The notes beneath the pieces are model-generated. The model saw nothing but the letters and a program-made list of their open reading frames with translations. It was not told the origin of the DNA and ran no database searches. From Paraspadella gotoi (lineage: Eukaryota > Chaetognatha), in assembly GCA_051294375.1 (NCBI GenBank), contig CM119263.1, positions 12,751,723 through 12,815,722 on the forward strand: a stretch of 64,000 nt of DNA, in the 5' to 3' direction. Within the stretch, counting starts at the first letter, position 1. Each line of letters begins with the position of its first letter. Shown piece by piece: positions 13,049-28,038 of the stretch. The translations under genes and the position numbers were made by a program.

Positions 13049-13258
13049 TTTCTCTCTCTCTCACCCTCGTTTTGTTTGAAAAAAAAAAATGCGATGAATT
13101 TTTCTCTTTTCTTTTTTTTTTTTCATCGTGATCGTGTGAAATTTCATCTCTTTCAGAAAAAAAATCAGATAAGTTTGAATGAGAGAAAATTCAAGCACGA
13201 CTATTTGACTCTTGAGTATTTTCGCCCAGTTGAAAAGAGTTTTTTCTTTACATCGAAT
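12403..13258. promoter_or_regulatory. Head-to-head promoter of IQGAP and hnRNP genes
   Basis: The 857 bases lie between the IQGAP start (minus) and the hnRNP start (plus). CCAAT pentamers lie at 12610-12614 (plus) and, as ATTGG, at 12647-12651 and 12678-12682. These are spaced about 31-37 bases, the kind of spacing seen for paired NF-Y sites. A CTTT/CT microsatellite occupies about 12990-13060. Bidirectional promoter activity is inferred from the arrangement. Confidence 0.55.
12990..13062. repeat. (CTTT)n / (CT)n microsatellite
   Basis: Near-continuous TTTC tetranucleotide repeat passing into CT dinucleotides, in the 5' region of the hnRNP gene. Confidence 0.95.
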
Positions 13259-15939
<2,681 letters not shown>

Positions 15940-17693
15940 TTTCTCAGTGAGTTTCCACGAATTTAGAACATAACGACTTGTTTAATTGGTTAATTCCTTT
16001 TTTCTTTTAGGTTCTTTATTTATTTCCCTTCCTTCTACAATAGTCATTTCAATTCATTACACGATATTCATCCAAGGTAAGATATTTTTGTGGAGACACT
16101 CTTTCATCAGCCAGGTCAAAAGATAAGGTTGTCAGGAATTCGATTCGTCATTATGACCACCCTTCGTAGAAAAAGCAAACAGTAGCAGCCTTTGATGATA
16201 TTGATGACAAGTTTCCTGTGAATTTAACAGCGGTGGACAGAGTTGCGTCAATTTACTAGTTTTCTCGGAACAAAAACGAAGCTACTGAAACTCTTTTCCT
16301 TATGGAAATAAATTATCAATAACCTGGATCATATTTTAAGAATTGTTTGTAGCTTATCTCTTGCTTTCTTGAATGTCAATCCTAAATCAGGCACATTTGG
16401 AAAAGAAGACAAAACAGACTATGAAGTTCACCAAAAAGAAGAAAAGTTCAGTGACACTTTCTAGAAAAACATGGAAATCAACAAGCAACCGCCAAAAATT
16501 CCGAAAAAATGTAATTGCAATTTAATCTGTACTTCAGAGAAACCCAAAAAAATTTAAAGACAACTTCATTCACATTTAAAGTAACTCTTTTCCAGGATTA
16601 TGTGCTCTTCACTATTGTATTTTAGTAATTGTTAATGTATCAACATTCCCACCATCGAGCCATAGTTGGTGGCATCTAATACTGTACAGTTATTCCAGAA
16701 AGTATAATTTCAATTTTACTTCAGTTCAATACAATTCATTTCTTTAACCTGATCTATTAAATCAGCCAAGATATCCCAACAAGGAGCTGAGATGACATTT
16801 AGTTGAGCAAAATTTAAGAAGACAACAGATCACAAAGGTAAAAAAAAACTGGCGTGAACGAAAATGACAAGAAGGTCAAAAAAGCTAATTTACTTCTCTT
16901 TGAGTGAAAACAAGGTGAGTCTTAAAAACTCCTTAACTAAAGATAAGTTTTTCAATTGACTTCATTCATGTGTTTAAGATACATTTTTAACTAGTTATCA
17001 TTGAAGTACTCAAATCTACAGAAGCAAGCTAAGATTTCTGGTTACACTCAATGCTGCTTAAACAGTGATAAAGATGTCTGTCAGCCTGACCAAATTCTAG
17101 TCTACCTGAAAACTACAGTTCAGAGAAAATAAAAGCAAACTGAATTAATCTCTCAACATTCTTCCCAGCTCAAATACAACCACAAAAACTGCTTGAAACG
17201 AGTGAAGAAAAAAAATTCAAAGAAGCTCAAGATATCGTTTCTAGATTTATTATTTTTGTTGATATTTTTGGTTTTACATATTGTTGATGCACAGTCCTTA
17301 TGATCAGTCCTTATTCGTAGTTTTGTTTTCTGCTTATTAAAAATACACTTTTATTTTTCAAACAAATTTTCAATGAAAAAATAAGAATACTTCATGTTAA
17401 TTTTAATTCAAGTATTTTTTATCCTTTAAAGTGGTTGCTAGCTAGAGAAGCCTAGGTAAAATAACGGTTATTTTTTTTTATAATGAAATATCATTTTTTC
17501 TGTTTTCTGGACAAATAAAAAGTAATACAATACTGTAAATAAAAACCAAAGTTTGGAAAAAAAACGCGCAATCACCCTGACGCTTATGCTCTTAAGCCAC
17601 AAATCACATAAAGTACGATATTTTAATGTTTTTATTATTTTGAATACTAATAATTATTTGTGTAATTTTATGACGGCAACTACGACTTTTCCT
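15940..17693. other. hnRNP 3' region and intergenic DNA
   Basis: No coding exon was recognised. A small intron is likely at 15947-16010 (GTGAGT ... CTTTTAG), and a further donor-like CCAAGGTAAGA lies at 16072-16082, so the hnRNP 3'UTR may be spliced. The rest is AT-rich, with no repeats that stand out. Confidence 0.45.
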
Positions 17694-20600
17694 TTAACAT
17701 CCACCTTGTGTCATTGACTTGACGATTTGTTCGCTGGTTCGCCGTAAAGCACAGTGGTGTCGTTGACGGTGAAATGTGAGCGATGTGGCAGCAACACGGG
17801 GGGTGGCATCACCCTGCCTCGCCTCGACCACTACGTCTTTGGTTACAAGAAAGCCACGTCTTAGAGAAGTCAAGAGACGAGTACGGAATCTCTCATGATC
17901 ATAAAAGCAACCGATAGTCTGTGAAATAAGACAGAATGATTAGAAGAAAAGGAAGTTCAAGAATTATATGTCTTAGTTAGTTCAATTAGCCTTTTACCTG
18001 CGACTCTTCTATTGCTGAAGATCTTTCAACACCATAGATTCGTTGGTCTGCGCTGGTTGAAACTCGGTTTTTTCCCCCGCTCCAACGCCCTTCATATTTA
18101 AGCAGATTCAAGTCAGAGAGATGTTCTGTGTTTTGATTATCCTCGGAAGCTAAGGGCTCCTCTGCTGATGCAGCAGCTTTGCTTCGATTCACTGTTAGAA
18201 AGGAGAGCAAAACTATAGCGACTTGAGGAGCATAAAAAGAATGGTAAAAGAAGTATTAACAAGAATATAAAAAAAATATTTAACAGTTCACTATTGTTAA
18301 ATACCAACCTGCTAGTACATCCTCGTATGTGTATCTTTTGAATGTGAATTTTGGACGTTGAGGCTTTTCCACTATGGGCTCTGGCTCCACTATTACTGCT
18401 TCCTCTTTCTTAGTCCCTTTTGCCGGCTTTTTCTTGGCATTTTCATTAAAGTCATAGTTTATGTTTTCTTTCCTAGGGTACGATGATGTTATTAGTTTTT
18501 CCAGATCCATAGAATTTTGGTTTGAGTTGTTGTTTTCATTATTTTTTAACATCTTATTGTTCATGTTTTTAAGATAATTAACAATGTCCATTTGTTTATC
18601 TTCATAGTTGTTATTGTTTGAATTGAGATTCAATGGGCTTCTTGCCTGTTGCAGAAAATAGTGTTTAAACTAAAAAAATATGTAAATAAATGAATACAAA
18701 CACCATCACCGATTGTGAATTGAAACTGCTTTTTTCATCATCTTCATCATCTTCATTATCTTCGTCGTTGCCATCATTTTTTTCTTGAATACTGCTACTT
18801 CTATTGAAATTTCCTGAAACAAATTTCTGCAAATATAACAAAAATTCTCGATTTTGGGCTTCATCCCTGAACGATGATGGTAACACAGACTTTTGGGCAC
18901 CATTTGCCGCAGCAGAGGCTGTAACGGCTGCAATAGCTGCGGCTGCTGATCGTGCCAATGCCTCTGCCGCCGCACTTTCAATGAGATCAAAGTCGACACT
19001 TTTTTCCTCGCCTTCTTTTTTCTCAGACAAGTCATGTTCCCCCAATTCTCCTCCATCAGTCCATTTATTTCCTTCTGTACTAGCAACTAATTCATCCATA
19101 AACAAGTCTTCTCCTCTTAGTGTGGCCTCATTTCTCATTCCTGCCAATGTTTCCTTGGCGCGACTCACAAATCGTGCCCACAGAGGTGCCATATCATCGT
19201 CAATATCCTCATTTTCATTGGATTGGTTTTTTGTCATATTCATCTGATGGCGTCGTTTAAACTCAAGAACAATTTCCTGAAAAAATATGTCATTGGGCCA
19301 TTTTAGCCCTGGGACATTATGACTGTATATCTGTGCATAGTCAATTTGCATTTGTGTAAATTTATCTACTCCACCACCTCGTGGAATGTAGTGGCCCTCA
19401 ATAGGGCCCACCCCTTTTTTTTGTCCAGGATGACCACCAATTGCATCACCACCCCCTCTTGTTGGCATTCCGGGACCAAGAAAAGCTTGTGGCGGCATTC
19501 TGCTTCCCTCTCCTTTCCCTGGGGATCCTGGTCTTCCTTGAAATCCTTGACCATGTAATCTCTCACCTCCGAATCCTTTTCCTGGCCATCTTCCTTTATT
19601 TCCAAATCCTTGACCTGGTAATCCCTCTCCTCTTAATCCTCCACCAGGAGACCTACCTCTATCTCCAAACCCTTGACCTGGAAATCCTGCTCTTCCTCCT
19701 GGTTCTCTACCCAGATATTTTTCTTTTCCAAATCCTTGACCAGGTGGAAATGTATCTCCTCTGCCTGGAGATCTCCCTCTTTCTCCAAACCCATGACCTG
19801 GAAATCCTGCTCTTCCTCCTGGTTCTCTACCCAGAGAGTTTTCTTTTCCAAATCCTTGACCCGGTGATACTGCTCTTAGTCCAAGTCCTCGATCAGGAGA
19901 TCCTTCTCTTCCACCTAATCCCTGACCAGGAGATTGCTTTCTTCCTTTGAAAATTGTTTCATTATCCCTTCCGACAACCAGTTTTTCAGCTCCTCTTTCA
20001 AATCCTTTCATTGGGGATTCCTTAGCTATATTACCCACATTTCCATCCCTTCCAATCTTTGTTAAAAAAACACCTTTGCTCCCCTGTCCCTCCTTGCCTC
20101 CCCCACCTTTTCCAGCTCGTTCTGGAGTATTCCCCGATTCTCCAGGCAAGTTTCCCATTTCTCCTTTGAATTTACCATCACCTTTCCCAGCTGATCGAGT
20201 TGCCGAACCCCGCGATGATGGAACATTGCGGCCAGACGTGCCTCCTAATTTTTGGTCAGGACTGCTGCTCTGGATTACTTTTTTCGCATCCATTTGGCGT
20301 TGTCTTTCCCGTTCGCTTCCCGCCATGCCTTTTTGATCATACGTTTCCTCTCTTCCTGCATTGTTTTTCTTCTCTTCTTCTCCACTTGGGACACCAACTT
20401 TCCGAGACGTTTCGTCTTTACTTCTTCCATCTCCTTTAAAGGTCTTTTCCTGTTTATCACTGCCTAATATGGCTCCCCCTTCACTGGGTTTTAATTTTCT
20501 TGATTGATCTGTAATTTCTTTTTCCAATTTTTTTCCCCCAGCAGTTCCATCAGGCTTACTGGATTCATATTCCACTCTTCCATTTGCTCCTTCCTTTTCT

Positions 20601-23600
20601 CCTTCTTTACTCGCAGTAACCAACTTATCTTTTTTTTCTCCATCGGTATGAAGCTTATCTACAAGCTTTCCTCTATTTTTTTCAGTATAAGCCTCTTTGC
20701 TCACACCCTTTTCATCATTTTTTCCTACCAACTCTGCTTGTCTCAGTTGCCGAACTACTTCTATCTCAACATTTTTGCCTTTACCATCCATAGCTAAATT
20801 TGTTTCATGAGCTGTACTTTTTGACCGATCTGTGTCCATTTTAATTTTTTCTGTAACTCCACTCTTATCCTTAGCATTGCCTGATGGATGTTGTTCAAAA
20901 TCTGGCCTTTTTAGTCCTTCAGTTGGATTTTGTTCAAAATCACGATATTCTGCAGGAATCTCCAATTTATTTTCATAACGAATTTTTTCTTCTGATATAC
21001 GATGCTGTTTTATAGGATTTGATTTAATATTCTCCTCAATCTCTGGTCGTTTTACAGCAAAACCTGTCGTCTGCTGTTTTTCCAAAAACTCAACAGGAGG
21101 CCCAGGTTTTCCTTCGTCTCTTCCAGCATCTCCTCTTGTGCCACCAACTTGTTTTTCTATTTGCCCTCTTTTTACACTTCCTTGTTTGTCACCAACTTGT
21201 GAAACCTGAACTCCTGTTGCTGGCACATGATCATTTCCAGGTTTTTCTATTTTTTCCTCTTTTCTACTTACTTGTTTACCACCAATTTGTGTATATTCAA
21301 CTCCTTGAAGTGTCTTATCAACTTCTCCCGGTTTTTCTGCTACATTACCCTTTGCACTTCCTGGTTTACTAACTATTTTTGTTTGATCAACTCCTGTTAC
21401 AGTTCCATCATAATCTCCTGTTTTCTCTGTATTTTCCCCTTTTATATTCTGGTTTACTACCAATTTTTGTTTGGTCAACTCCTTTTACATTTCCCTCATA
21501 TTCTCCTGTTTTCTCTGCTTTTCCCCTTTTATACTTCCTGGTTTACTACCATTTTTGTTTGGTCAACTCCTTTTACAGTTCCCTCATATTCTCCTGTTTC
21601 TCTGTCTTTTCCCCTTTTATACTTCCTGGTTTACTACCAATTTTTGTTTGGTCAACTCCTTTTACATTTCCCTCATATTCTCCTGTTTTCTCTGCATTTT
21701 CCCCTTTTATCTTCCTGGTTTACTACCAATTTTGTTTGGTTAACTCCTTTTACAGTTCCCTCATATTCTCCTGTTTTCTCTGCCTTTTCCCCTTTTATAC
21801 TTCCTGGTTTATTACCAATTTTTGTTTGGTCAACTCCTTTTACAGTTCCCTCATATTCTCCTGTTTTCTCTGCTTTTCCCCTTTTATACTTCCTGGTTTA
21901 CTACCAATTTTTGTTTGGTCGACTCCTTTTACAGTTCCCTCATATTCTCCTGTTTTCTCTGCATTTTCCCCTTTTATACTCCTGGTTTACTACCAATTTT
22001 TGTTTGGTCAACTCCTTTTACAGTTCCCTCATATTCTCCTGTTTTCTCTGCCTTTTCCCTTTTATACTTCCTGGTTTACTACCAATTTTTGTTTGGTCGA
22101 CTCCTTTTACAGTTCCCTCATATTCTCCTGTTTTCTCTGCTTTTCCCCTTTTATACTTCCTGGTTTACTACCAATTTTGTTTGGTCAACTCCTTTTCAGT
22201 TCCCTCATATTCTCCTGTTTTCTCTGCATTTTCCCCTTTTATACTTCCTGGTTTTTACTACCAATTTTTGTTTGGTCAACTCCTTTTCCAGCCCTATCAT
22301 ATTCTTCTAATTTTTCTACATTTTCGCCTTTTACACTCCTTGATTTCTCATCTACTTGTGTATTTTTAACCTCTTTAACAGTCCCATTATATTCTCCTGT
22401 TTTTTCAGCTTTTTCACCTTTTACACGTTCTGTTTTCCCATCAATTAATGTACTTTTACCTCCTTTTGCAGTCCCATCATTTTCTCTAGGCTTTTCTGTA
22501 TTTTCACCTTTTACACTTTCTTGCATATTTTCTGCTTTTGTGACATTCCCATGATATTCTCCAATTTTGTCTCTTTTCTCATCTTTTAGGCTTACCGGTT
22601 TACCTCCATCTTGTATATTTTTAACTCCTGTTTCAGCCTTGTTATTTTCTCCAGTTTTCTCTGTTTTTTCACTTTTTACACCTCCCAGTTTACCGCCAAC
22701 CATATACTCACCTTTGGTTACAGTTTCATTATGTTCTCTATTTTTTCCGGCTTTTTCACCTTGTCCACTTTCGGTATTACCACCAAGCTGAATTGCTACT
22801 CCTGCTACAGTGCCATAATTTTCTCCATTATCTAATTTTTGGCCTTTTACACTTCCTTGTTTACCATCAACCTGCGTATTTTTAACTCCTGTTACATTTC
22901 CCTCATTTTCTTTTGTTTTTTCTCTTTTTTCACCTTTTGCACTACCTAGTTTATCACTAACTTGAGTATGTTGATCTCCAGTTACAATCCCACCATATTC
23001 TCCAAGTTTTTCTGCTTTTATTCTTTCTAGTTTATCCTCACCTGGTGTAATTTTTGCTGTTTTTACATTATTTTCTTCAGATTTTTCATTTTTACCACTT
23101 ACTAGTTTAACATTTGTTACAGTCCCATCGTTTTCTCCAGATTTGTCTGCTTTAAAATTTCCTGGTTTGCCTTCGACTTTTGACATGATCCTGCCATCTC
23201 CTTGAGTAATAGTTGCCCCACTTATCATTCCAGCACCCTTTCCTGTTGAATCTGTGTCTGTTCGCACTCCCTGGCCCTCTGACAGCATCCCCAATATTTT
23301 CTCTTTTTGATCGTTTGCTTCAGACTTTGAAATGCTCCCTTTGCCTTTTCTCACGCCAGCCACCTGATCTATCCCCGTTTCTTTTATACTTACAGCTCGA
23401 GATTGCTCTTCTCCAATTACTCCTCTTCTTCTTTCACCTCTCTCTGATGTCTTTGTAATACCGTTAACACCATTTTCAATATCAGCAAACCCTAGAGCAG
23501 CTGCTCCTCCAGTCCTTCTGTTACCATCATCGACAGGGTTTGGCCCTAGAAATTCAATATAATTATCATCACTCTTGCCTTTTGGACTTTTCTTGCCAGA

Positions 23601-26600
23601 GCTCATATCCTCTTTTGCCTTTGCAGTTTCATCTTTTCCATAAGTCATTGCTTGCCCTTTTTCCTCCATTATTTTTGCTGCAGTCGCTTCCTTCTCAGCT
23701 GAGTACCGTCCAGCAATTCCTATCTTTTCTGGATCGACAACAATATTGCCCAGTTTTGGGACTTGTTTTACTTTAACCCCCCGCTCCTCCATAAGGCGCC
23801 TATATTCACTCTCATACTGTGCATCAAACGTTGCTAAAAATGGATCACGTGGTGCCCCTTTGCCCTTTGAACTTGCTCTGCTACCTTTACCGCCCTTTTT
23901 GCTGCCCTTTGAACTGGCTCTGCTACTTTTACCGCTTTTTCCACCTTTTTTATCCTTGCCTCCTTTTCCTCCTTTTCCTCCTTTTCCTCCTTTTCCTCCC
24001 TTTCCCCCTTTCTTGATAGCATTTCCTTCATAATCAAATGCCTCAATAGCCTCAACGCATTTTTTATCCGCTTCTGGGGTCAAAGAAGACTGTGCATATT
24101 GGCCTATACCAGAAATTCCTGATAAGAGATTATCCTCATCCTCACACTTAATAGGAGGAGGTGATGGCCCATAAACAACCTTTTCAAGTGGCTTTCGAGC
24201 CAGAATATTTTGACGCCATGCTCGTTTTGCCTTAAGATTATTAGAGGCACCTAGTTCAGGCCTGGAGTGAAACCTTAAGGATTTATGAAGATTCTCATCA
24301 GTTACTGGATAGTCTCCCGCTATCTTAAAATTCCCCACAAAATCCTCCTTTGCATACTTTACCTGAAAGTCTCCCGGCTTAGTATTCTCCGGGACTGAAA
24401 CCCACTTTGACCCCTCTTCCCTCAACCCATGATTAACTTGAGGAGTGTTTTCTGAAATCCAGTTTAGTATAGGAAATCCCATCTCCACCTGCTGTACGAG
24501 GTCAATTTCTAGCTTTTCACAAACTACCTCCAAATACTGTTTGACCCTTTCATGTTGTTCCCATTCTTTAGAATCAATATGTATATTTCCAGCCCGAGTT
24601 TGCCGGAAGACGCCAATGAGTGTTAGAACCTCTTTCAATTTTCGCATCGTTGATGGTTCTTCAATTTCTTCATCTGCTTGAGAAATCAAATCCTTCTCAG
24701 ATTCGAAATCGGCAGCATCAACAAATTGATAATCTCTAGAATGTACTTCTCCACTCTCCACTTCTTCCTCCGTGGATTTATTTTCTTCTGATTTTTCATC
24801 TCTTTCTTCTTCCTCCTCTCCCTGACCCACATTCGACATTTTCTCCATTTCTAACTTTATCGCCTCCTGTCTCCGTTTCTCCTCCTCCTTTCTCAAAAGT
24901 TCCTCCTCCCATAATTCCCAAAAGATTTCAACAGTAGGAAGGATAATCTCTACAACTTCTATTTTATCACTGTCCATGTCGGTAGCCAAAGCAGAAGGCG
25001 CCGGCGTTTCTGATACTTTCGCTGACTCGTAAGGATTCACAAACTTTTTGACAATCCGTTTAGGAGGGGGTGTTAAAGGTTTAGGCTCGTCTTCCGCTAC
25101 CTCCTGCGGTTCTTCTATTTCCAAGCTTTCCCTTAGCTCTGGTACAGTTTGTACGGATGCCTCGCCTTCATTTACTGATGGCACTGGTACGGTTTCACGC
25201 ATCCCTTCTTCCGGTGAAGATTTTCCAATGGCATCGCCATAAATGGAGCTGCCTCCCAGTAAATCTTCAGCTAAAGGCTCCAGAGAAGCAAGTTCTTCAA
25301 AAAAATCCGCTCCGTCATCCTCGGCGCTTTCGCCAACGCCCTCCAAGGAAGGAGTTGGAATCGGACTTTCCATTGCAATAGGAGAGAAGCAAATAAGTCG
25401 AACGGATACGCGGCAAGGAACAAACTGAGATGGGGTAGAAAGAGACGTGGGATATAGAGACGACAGCGATTAGAAGTATAACTAGTTACACTTATTGGAT
25501 GAAATCACTTTGTAGTTGAGGGAGTTGGTGAGAACACTTCTTGGGCAACGCTTAACAACGTCCGGCGTGTCGAAGGATTCCTCCAATGTAAAACGCTCAA
25601 CGAACAAGTCCGTCTCGAGGTGAAGAAGATTTTGAAGAAGAACCAGGAGAAGACCGCCATTGCAAACCCGTAAGTGATCCGTGCCTTCTGAAAAAATGAT
25701 ACAAAGGATTTTTCTTCAGATATTCGGCATTCAGACAATAGATAGATTGGAAATTTATATCTTAAACCCCTCCTCATTTCTAATAATTTCAATTTTAAAT
25801 TAATTCGGTACAAATTGGTAGGCATCAAAAATTAAAAAAAAAATTGCTCGACCACTTTACATTGAATTAATTGTACACGGTATACAGATCCATCTGACAA
25901 CCGCATTACCTAAATTGTCCGCGGCCCAGGAATCGAAAAAGTCCCAGAAAGTCTCGGCGCCGATAGAAATACCGTTTTCACGCCCTTCACTCCCCGCGAA
26001 TAATCGGTAGTTGACGCTGCCCTCCGTTTCCAATTCGACCGTGATACTTTGTTGAAACGCCACGCTGTCGGCGTTGTCCCCCATGAAATCAGCGCCTCCT
26101 CTGGACGATTTGCGTTTCGACTTTCGCCCGCTTTTCCGTTTCCGTCTCGCTGCCTTTGTTCCCTTTTGTTCAGAAACGTTTTCTACGTTAGAGTCCGTTG
26201 CAGTCACGCTAATGTCCTGTCTCTGGGCCACTCCGGACTCCAACAAAAAGACAAGGCTTTTGGGATTTTCCACGTCTCCATGAATCTCGCAATTGAAAAA
26301 AAGGGAAAGTGAATTTAGCCTTCATAAACGTTCGAGAATTGGTCCCGAAATGCATACCACGACGCTTTTTTCTCGGAGATCCGTTTCGTCCTTTGAAAAT
26401 CTGGCCAGCTTATCCCTAAATTTTGAAGAAAAAAAAATTTACAGTTTATTTGTAAAAATTACGCTTCTCTACAGAATTATTTATTTATTATTTATTTATT
26501 ATTTTTCATTACAGTATGACAACTACAGGTACAACTATTTGTTACAGTAGTTTTATAATTATATTTGGGATATATTTTCACCTTGTGGGTATAAACGGTA

Positions 26601-26691
26601 TTTGTGAAAAGCAAAGACTCTTTCGCTCGTTCCAAAAGTCCGTGATCATCGTCGATGCGTATTCAGCGACATTAAGGTTGAAAGGGAACAT
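17694..26691 (-). CDS. Giant low-complexity repeat protein, function unknown (frame broken in tandem repeats)
   Basis: I do not recognise the family. Exons on the minus strand: 26691-26582, 26415-26358, 26285-25910, 25687-25509, 25424 to about 18717 (one exon of ~6.7 kb), 18645-18309, 18191-17998 and 17918-17694. The first four sum to 723 bases and join in frame to the giant exon through an 84-bp intron (25425-25508). If that intron is not used, there is a stop at 25482 and a second start at 25373, giving two genes. In order: a unique N-terminus with a Lys/Arg block (RRKRKSGRKSKRKSS); acidic segments; a charged helix WELWEEELLRKEEEKRRQEA; a KGG repeat; a 30-residue tandem array (about 23100-21150); a Lys/Glu/Gly-rich region; PGQGFG-type repeats (19950-19480); an Ala-rich helix; an Asn-rich stretch; and a unique C-terminus. 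No signal peptide or membrane helix is clear. Frames change at least twice between 21470 and 22260, in near-identical repeats. Confidence 0.7.
19480..19960 (-). repeat. PGQGFG / GGREG imperfect coding repeats
   Basis: On the minus strand this part of the giant exon encodes Gly/Pro/Arg-rich imperfect repeats such as SPGQGFGKE, GREPGGRAGFPGQGFG and DRGRSPGG. A segment of about 120 bases is nearly duplicated (around 19665-19740 and 19785-19860). It resembles a disordered, phase-separating or elastic sequence, not collagen, because Gly-X-Y periodicity is not kept. Confidence 0.75.
21130..23100 (-). repeat. Tandem array of ~90-bp (30-residue) coding repeats
   Basis: The minus-strand consensus reads roughly GVDQTKIGSKPGSIKG followed by ENAEKTGEYEGTVK, 30 residues. 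Outer units are diverged; the inner units (about 21390-22300) are almost identical. Successive positions of the marker CCTTTTAC/CCTTTTC are 21481, 21569, 21658, 21746, 21836, 21925, 22014, 22103, 22191 and 22282. The intervals are 88, 89, 88, 90, 89, 89, 89, 88 and 91 bases; only one equals the 90 needed to keep frame. The array is Lys/Glu/Gly-rich and probably disordered. Confidence 0.9.
23870..24025 (-). repeat. KGG and SSRASSKG coding repeats
   Basis: On the minus strand this encodes six or more consecutive KGG triplets followed by KSSRASSKGSKKGG-type repeats, a highly basic low-complexity linker inside the giant protein. It is in frame with flanking sequence. Confidence 0.85.
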
Positions 26692-26946
26692 TTTCCTACT
26701 TTTTTGTCCGTCTTTTTATAAAGCTATTTCTAATTATTTTTTATTCTACGAACTTCGTAAAACAAACAGTTCGCGATATACACTTTAATGTTCTCATTTA
26801 TGCGGTAAGGAGTTTATTTAATGTATGTTGTAAGTTTAAATTTTGCTTCTTGAAGATATTTGTTTCTGCTAACGGCGAACGATTTTAAAGTTGAACTCAT
26901 AAATATTATCTTATCACCTTAACGGTTCCGGCAATATTTCTTAACA

Positions 26947-27079
26947 TTTTAAATTAAGAGAGAAAACAAAGTTTATTTTTGTTTACAATATACGAGTTTT
27001 ATTTTGAAACGGACATGTTTCGACTCTTTTTTTGAGTCTTCTTCATTGCGCTGGAGAAGTTTTCTCTCTTAATTTAAAA
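26947..27079. mobile_element. MITE-like element with perfect 21-bp terminal inverted repeats
   Basis: The left end TTTTAAATTAAGAGAGAAAAC (26947-26967, given here from its first T) is the exact reverse complement of 27059-27079. The whole unit is 133 bp with no coding capacity. A second, incomplete copy of its left part and interior lies at 5281-5370. No clear target-site duplication was found. This fits a non-autonomous DNA transposon (MITE); the superfamily is unknown. Confidence 0.75.
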
Positions 27080-27916
27080 CGCAACGAAACGAAAGTTATT
27101 TCATTATGTCTACAAAAATAATATTTAAATTAAAAAAAAAAAAACCATGACGAAATATCTAATTACACAGCCTGCTTTCTGTATACTTGATCTCCCGCGC
27201 ACGGGCATGCCCAATTTTTTTTCTTATCTGTATTTCTGTCTTTCTTTTCTGTATTCTACAAAAGTTTTTTTTCCGTCTTTGTCTTTGAACAATAAAACCG
27301 CAAAATTGTCGTTTGTCAGAATCCGCTCTCTGACTAAAGTAAAGACCTCCGTTGTGAATTTTAAGGTAAGGCTTTATTTGTGATTTTGACAAATGTTCCT
27401 ACGGTTAAATTTCTGTTTTTTGTATTAGTTTTTATAAGCTGAGCTCTGTAAAGTTGAAGTTTAAACTTTAAAACATAAGTCTTTCCCCAAATATATAATT
27501 ATATAATTTTAAGTACTTGTTCAACTTTTATTCTCGAGAAAAACGCCCGAAAAACCCAACTAATCTTTGCGACGGAATTCGGTTGACTCTCAAAAAGTCG
27601 GAAGCTCCAGCTCTAGAACCGGTTCACAAAATTTTGTCGGCTTTTGAGATTCTTTTTCGATCAGGGCATCCGGCGACAAAGTCGACGACGTCTGTCAAGA
27701 CGACGACAACGACGACGACTACATTTTCTATTGTGACTCAACACATTCTATTCGCTCAACTTCCGCCGAGAAAGTCACGTCCTCCTCGCCCCCAGGGCTG
27801 CTGGGTCTTAAGACGAACTTTTTTTTGAAAGGTTTTTTTAATCATCTGAGGAATTCATCGCCAGTTTAAATTAAAAAACGGTGGGGGAGCGCTCTCATAA
27901 ATTCTAGATCTTTCTT

Positions 27917-27918
<2 letters not shown>

Positions 27919-28011
<93 letters not shown>
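27919..28011. repeat. (CT)n microsatellite
   Basis: About 93 bases of CT dinucleotide with one interruption, ending 27 bases upstream of the receptor ATG, so probably in its 5'UTR or core promoter. Confidence 0.97.
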
Positions 28012-28013
<2 letters not shown>

Positions 28014-28038
28014 ATTAGTAAATTGAAACAAAAAGGCC

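Larger units (their letters stand above)
26692..28038. other. Intergenic region between divergent genes
   Basis: No gene was seen. It holds an element with terminal inverted repeats at 26947-27079, then AT-rich DNA, and a long CT array ending 27 bases before the receptor start. Because the genes on either side point away from each other, promoters of both should lie here. Confidence 0.5.

Noticed and set aside
21227-22554. Long plus-strand open frames rich in Phe/Leu/Ser across the repeat array
   Set aside because: They are antisense reads of the 90-bp coding repeats; the minus-strand reading is in frame with unique flanking protein on both sides.
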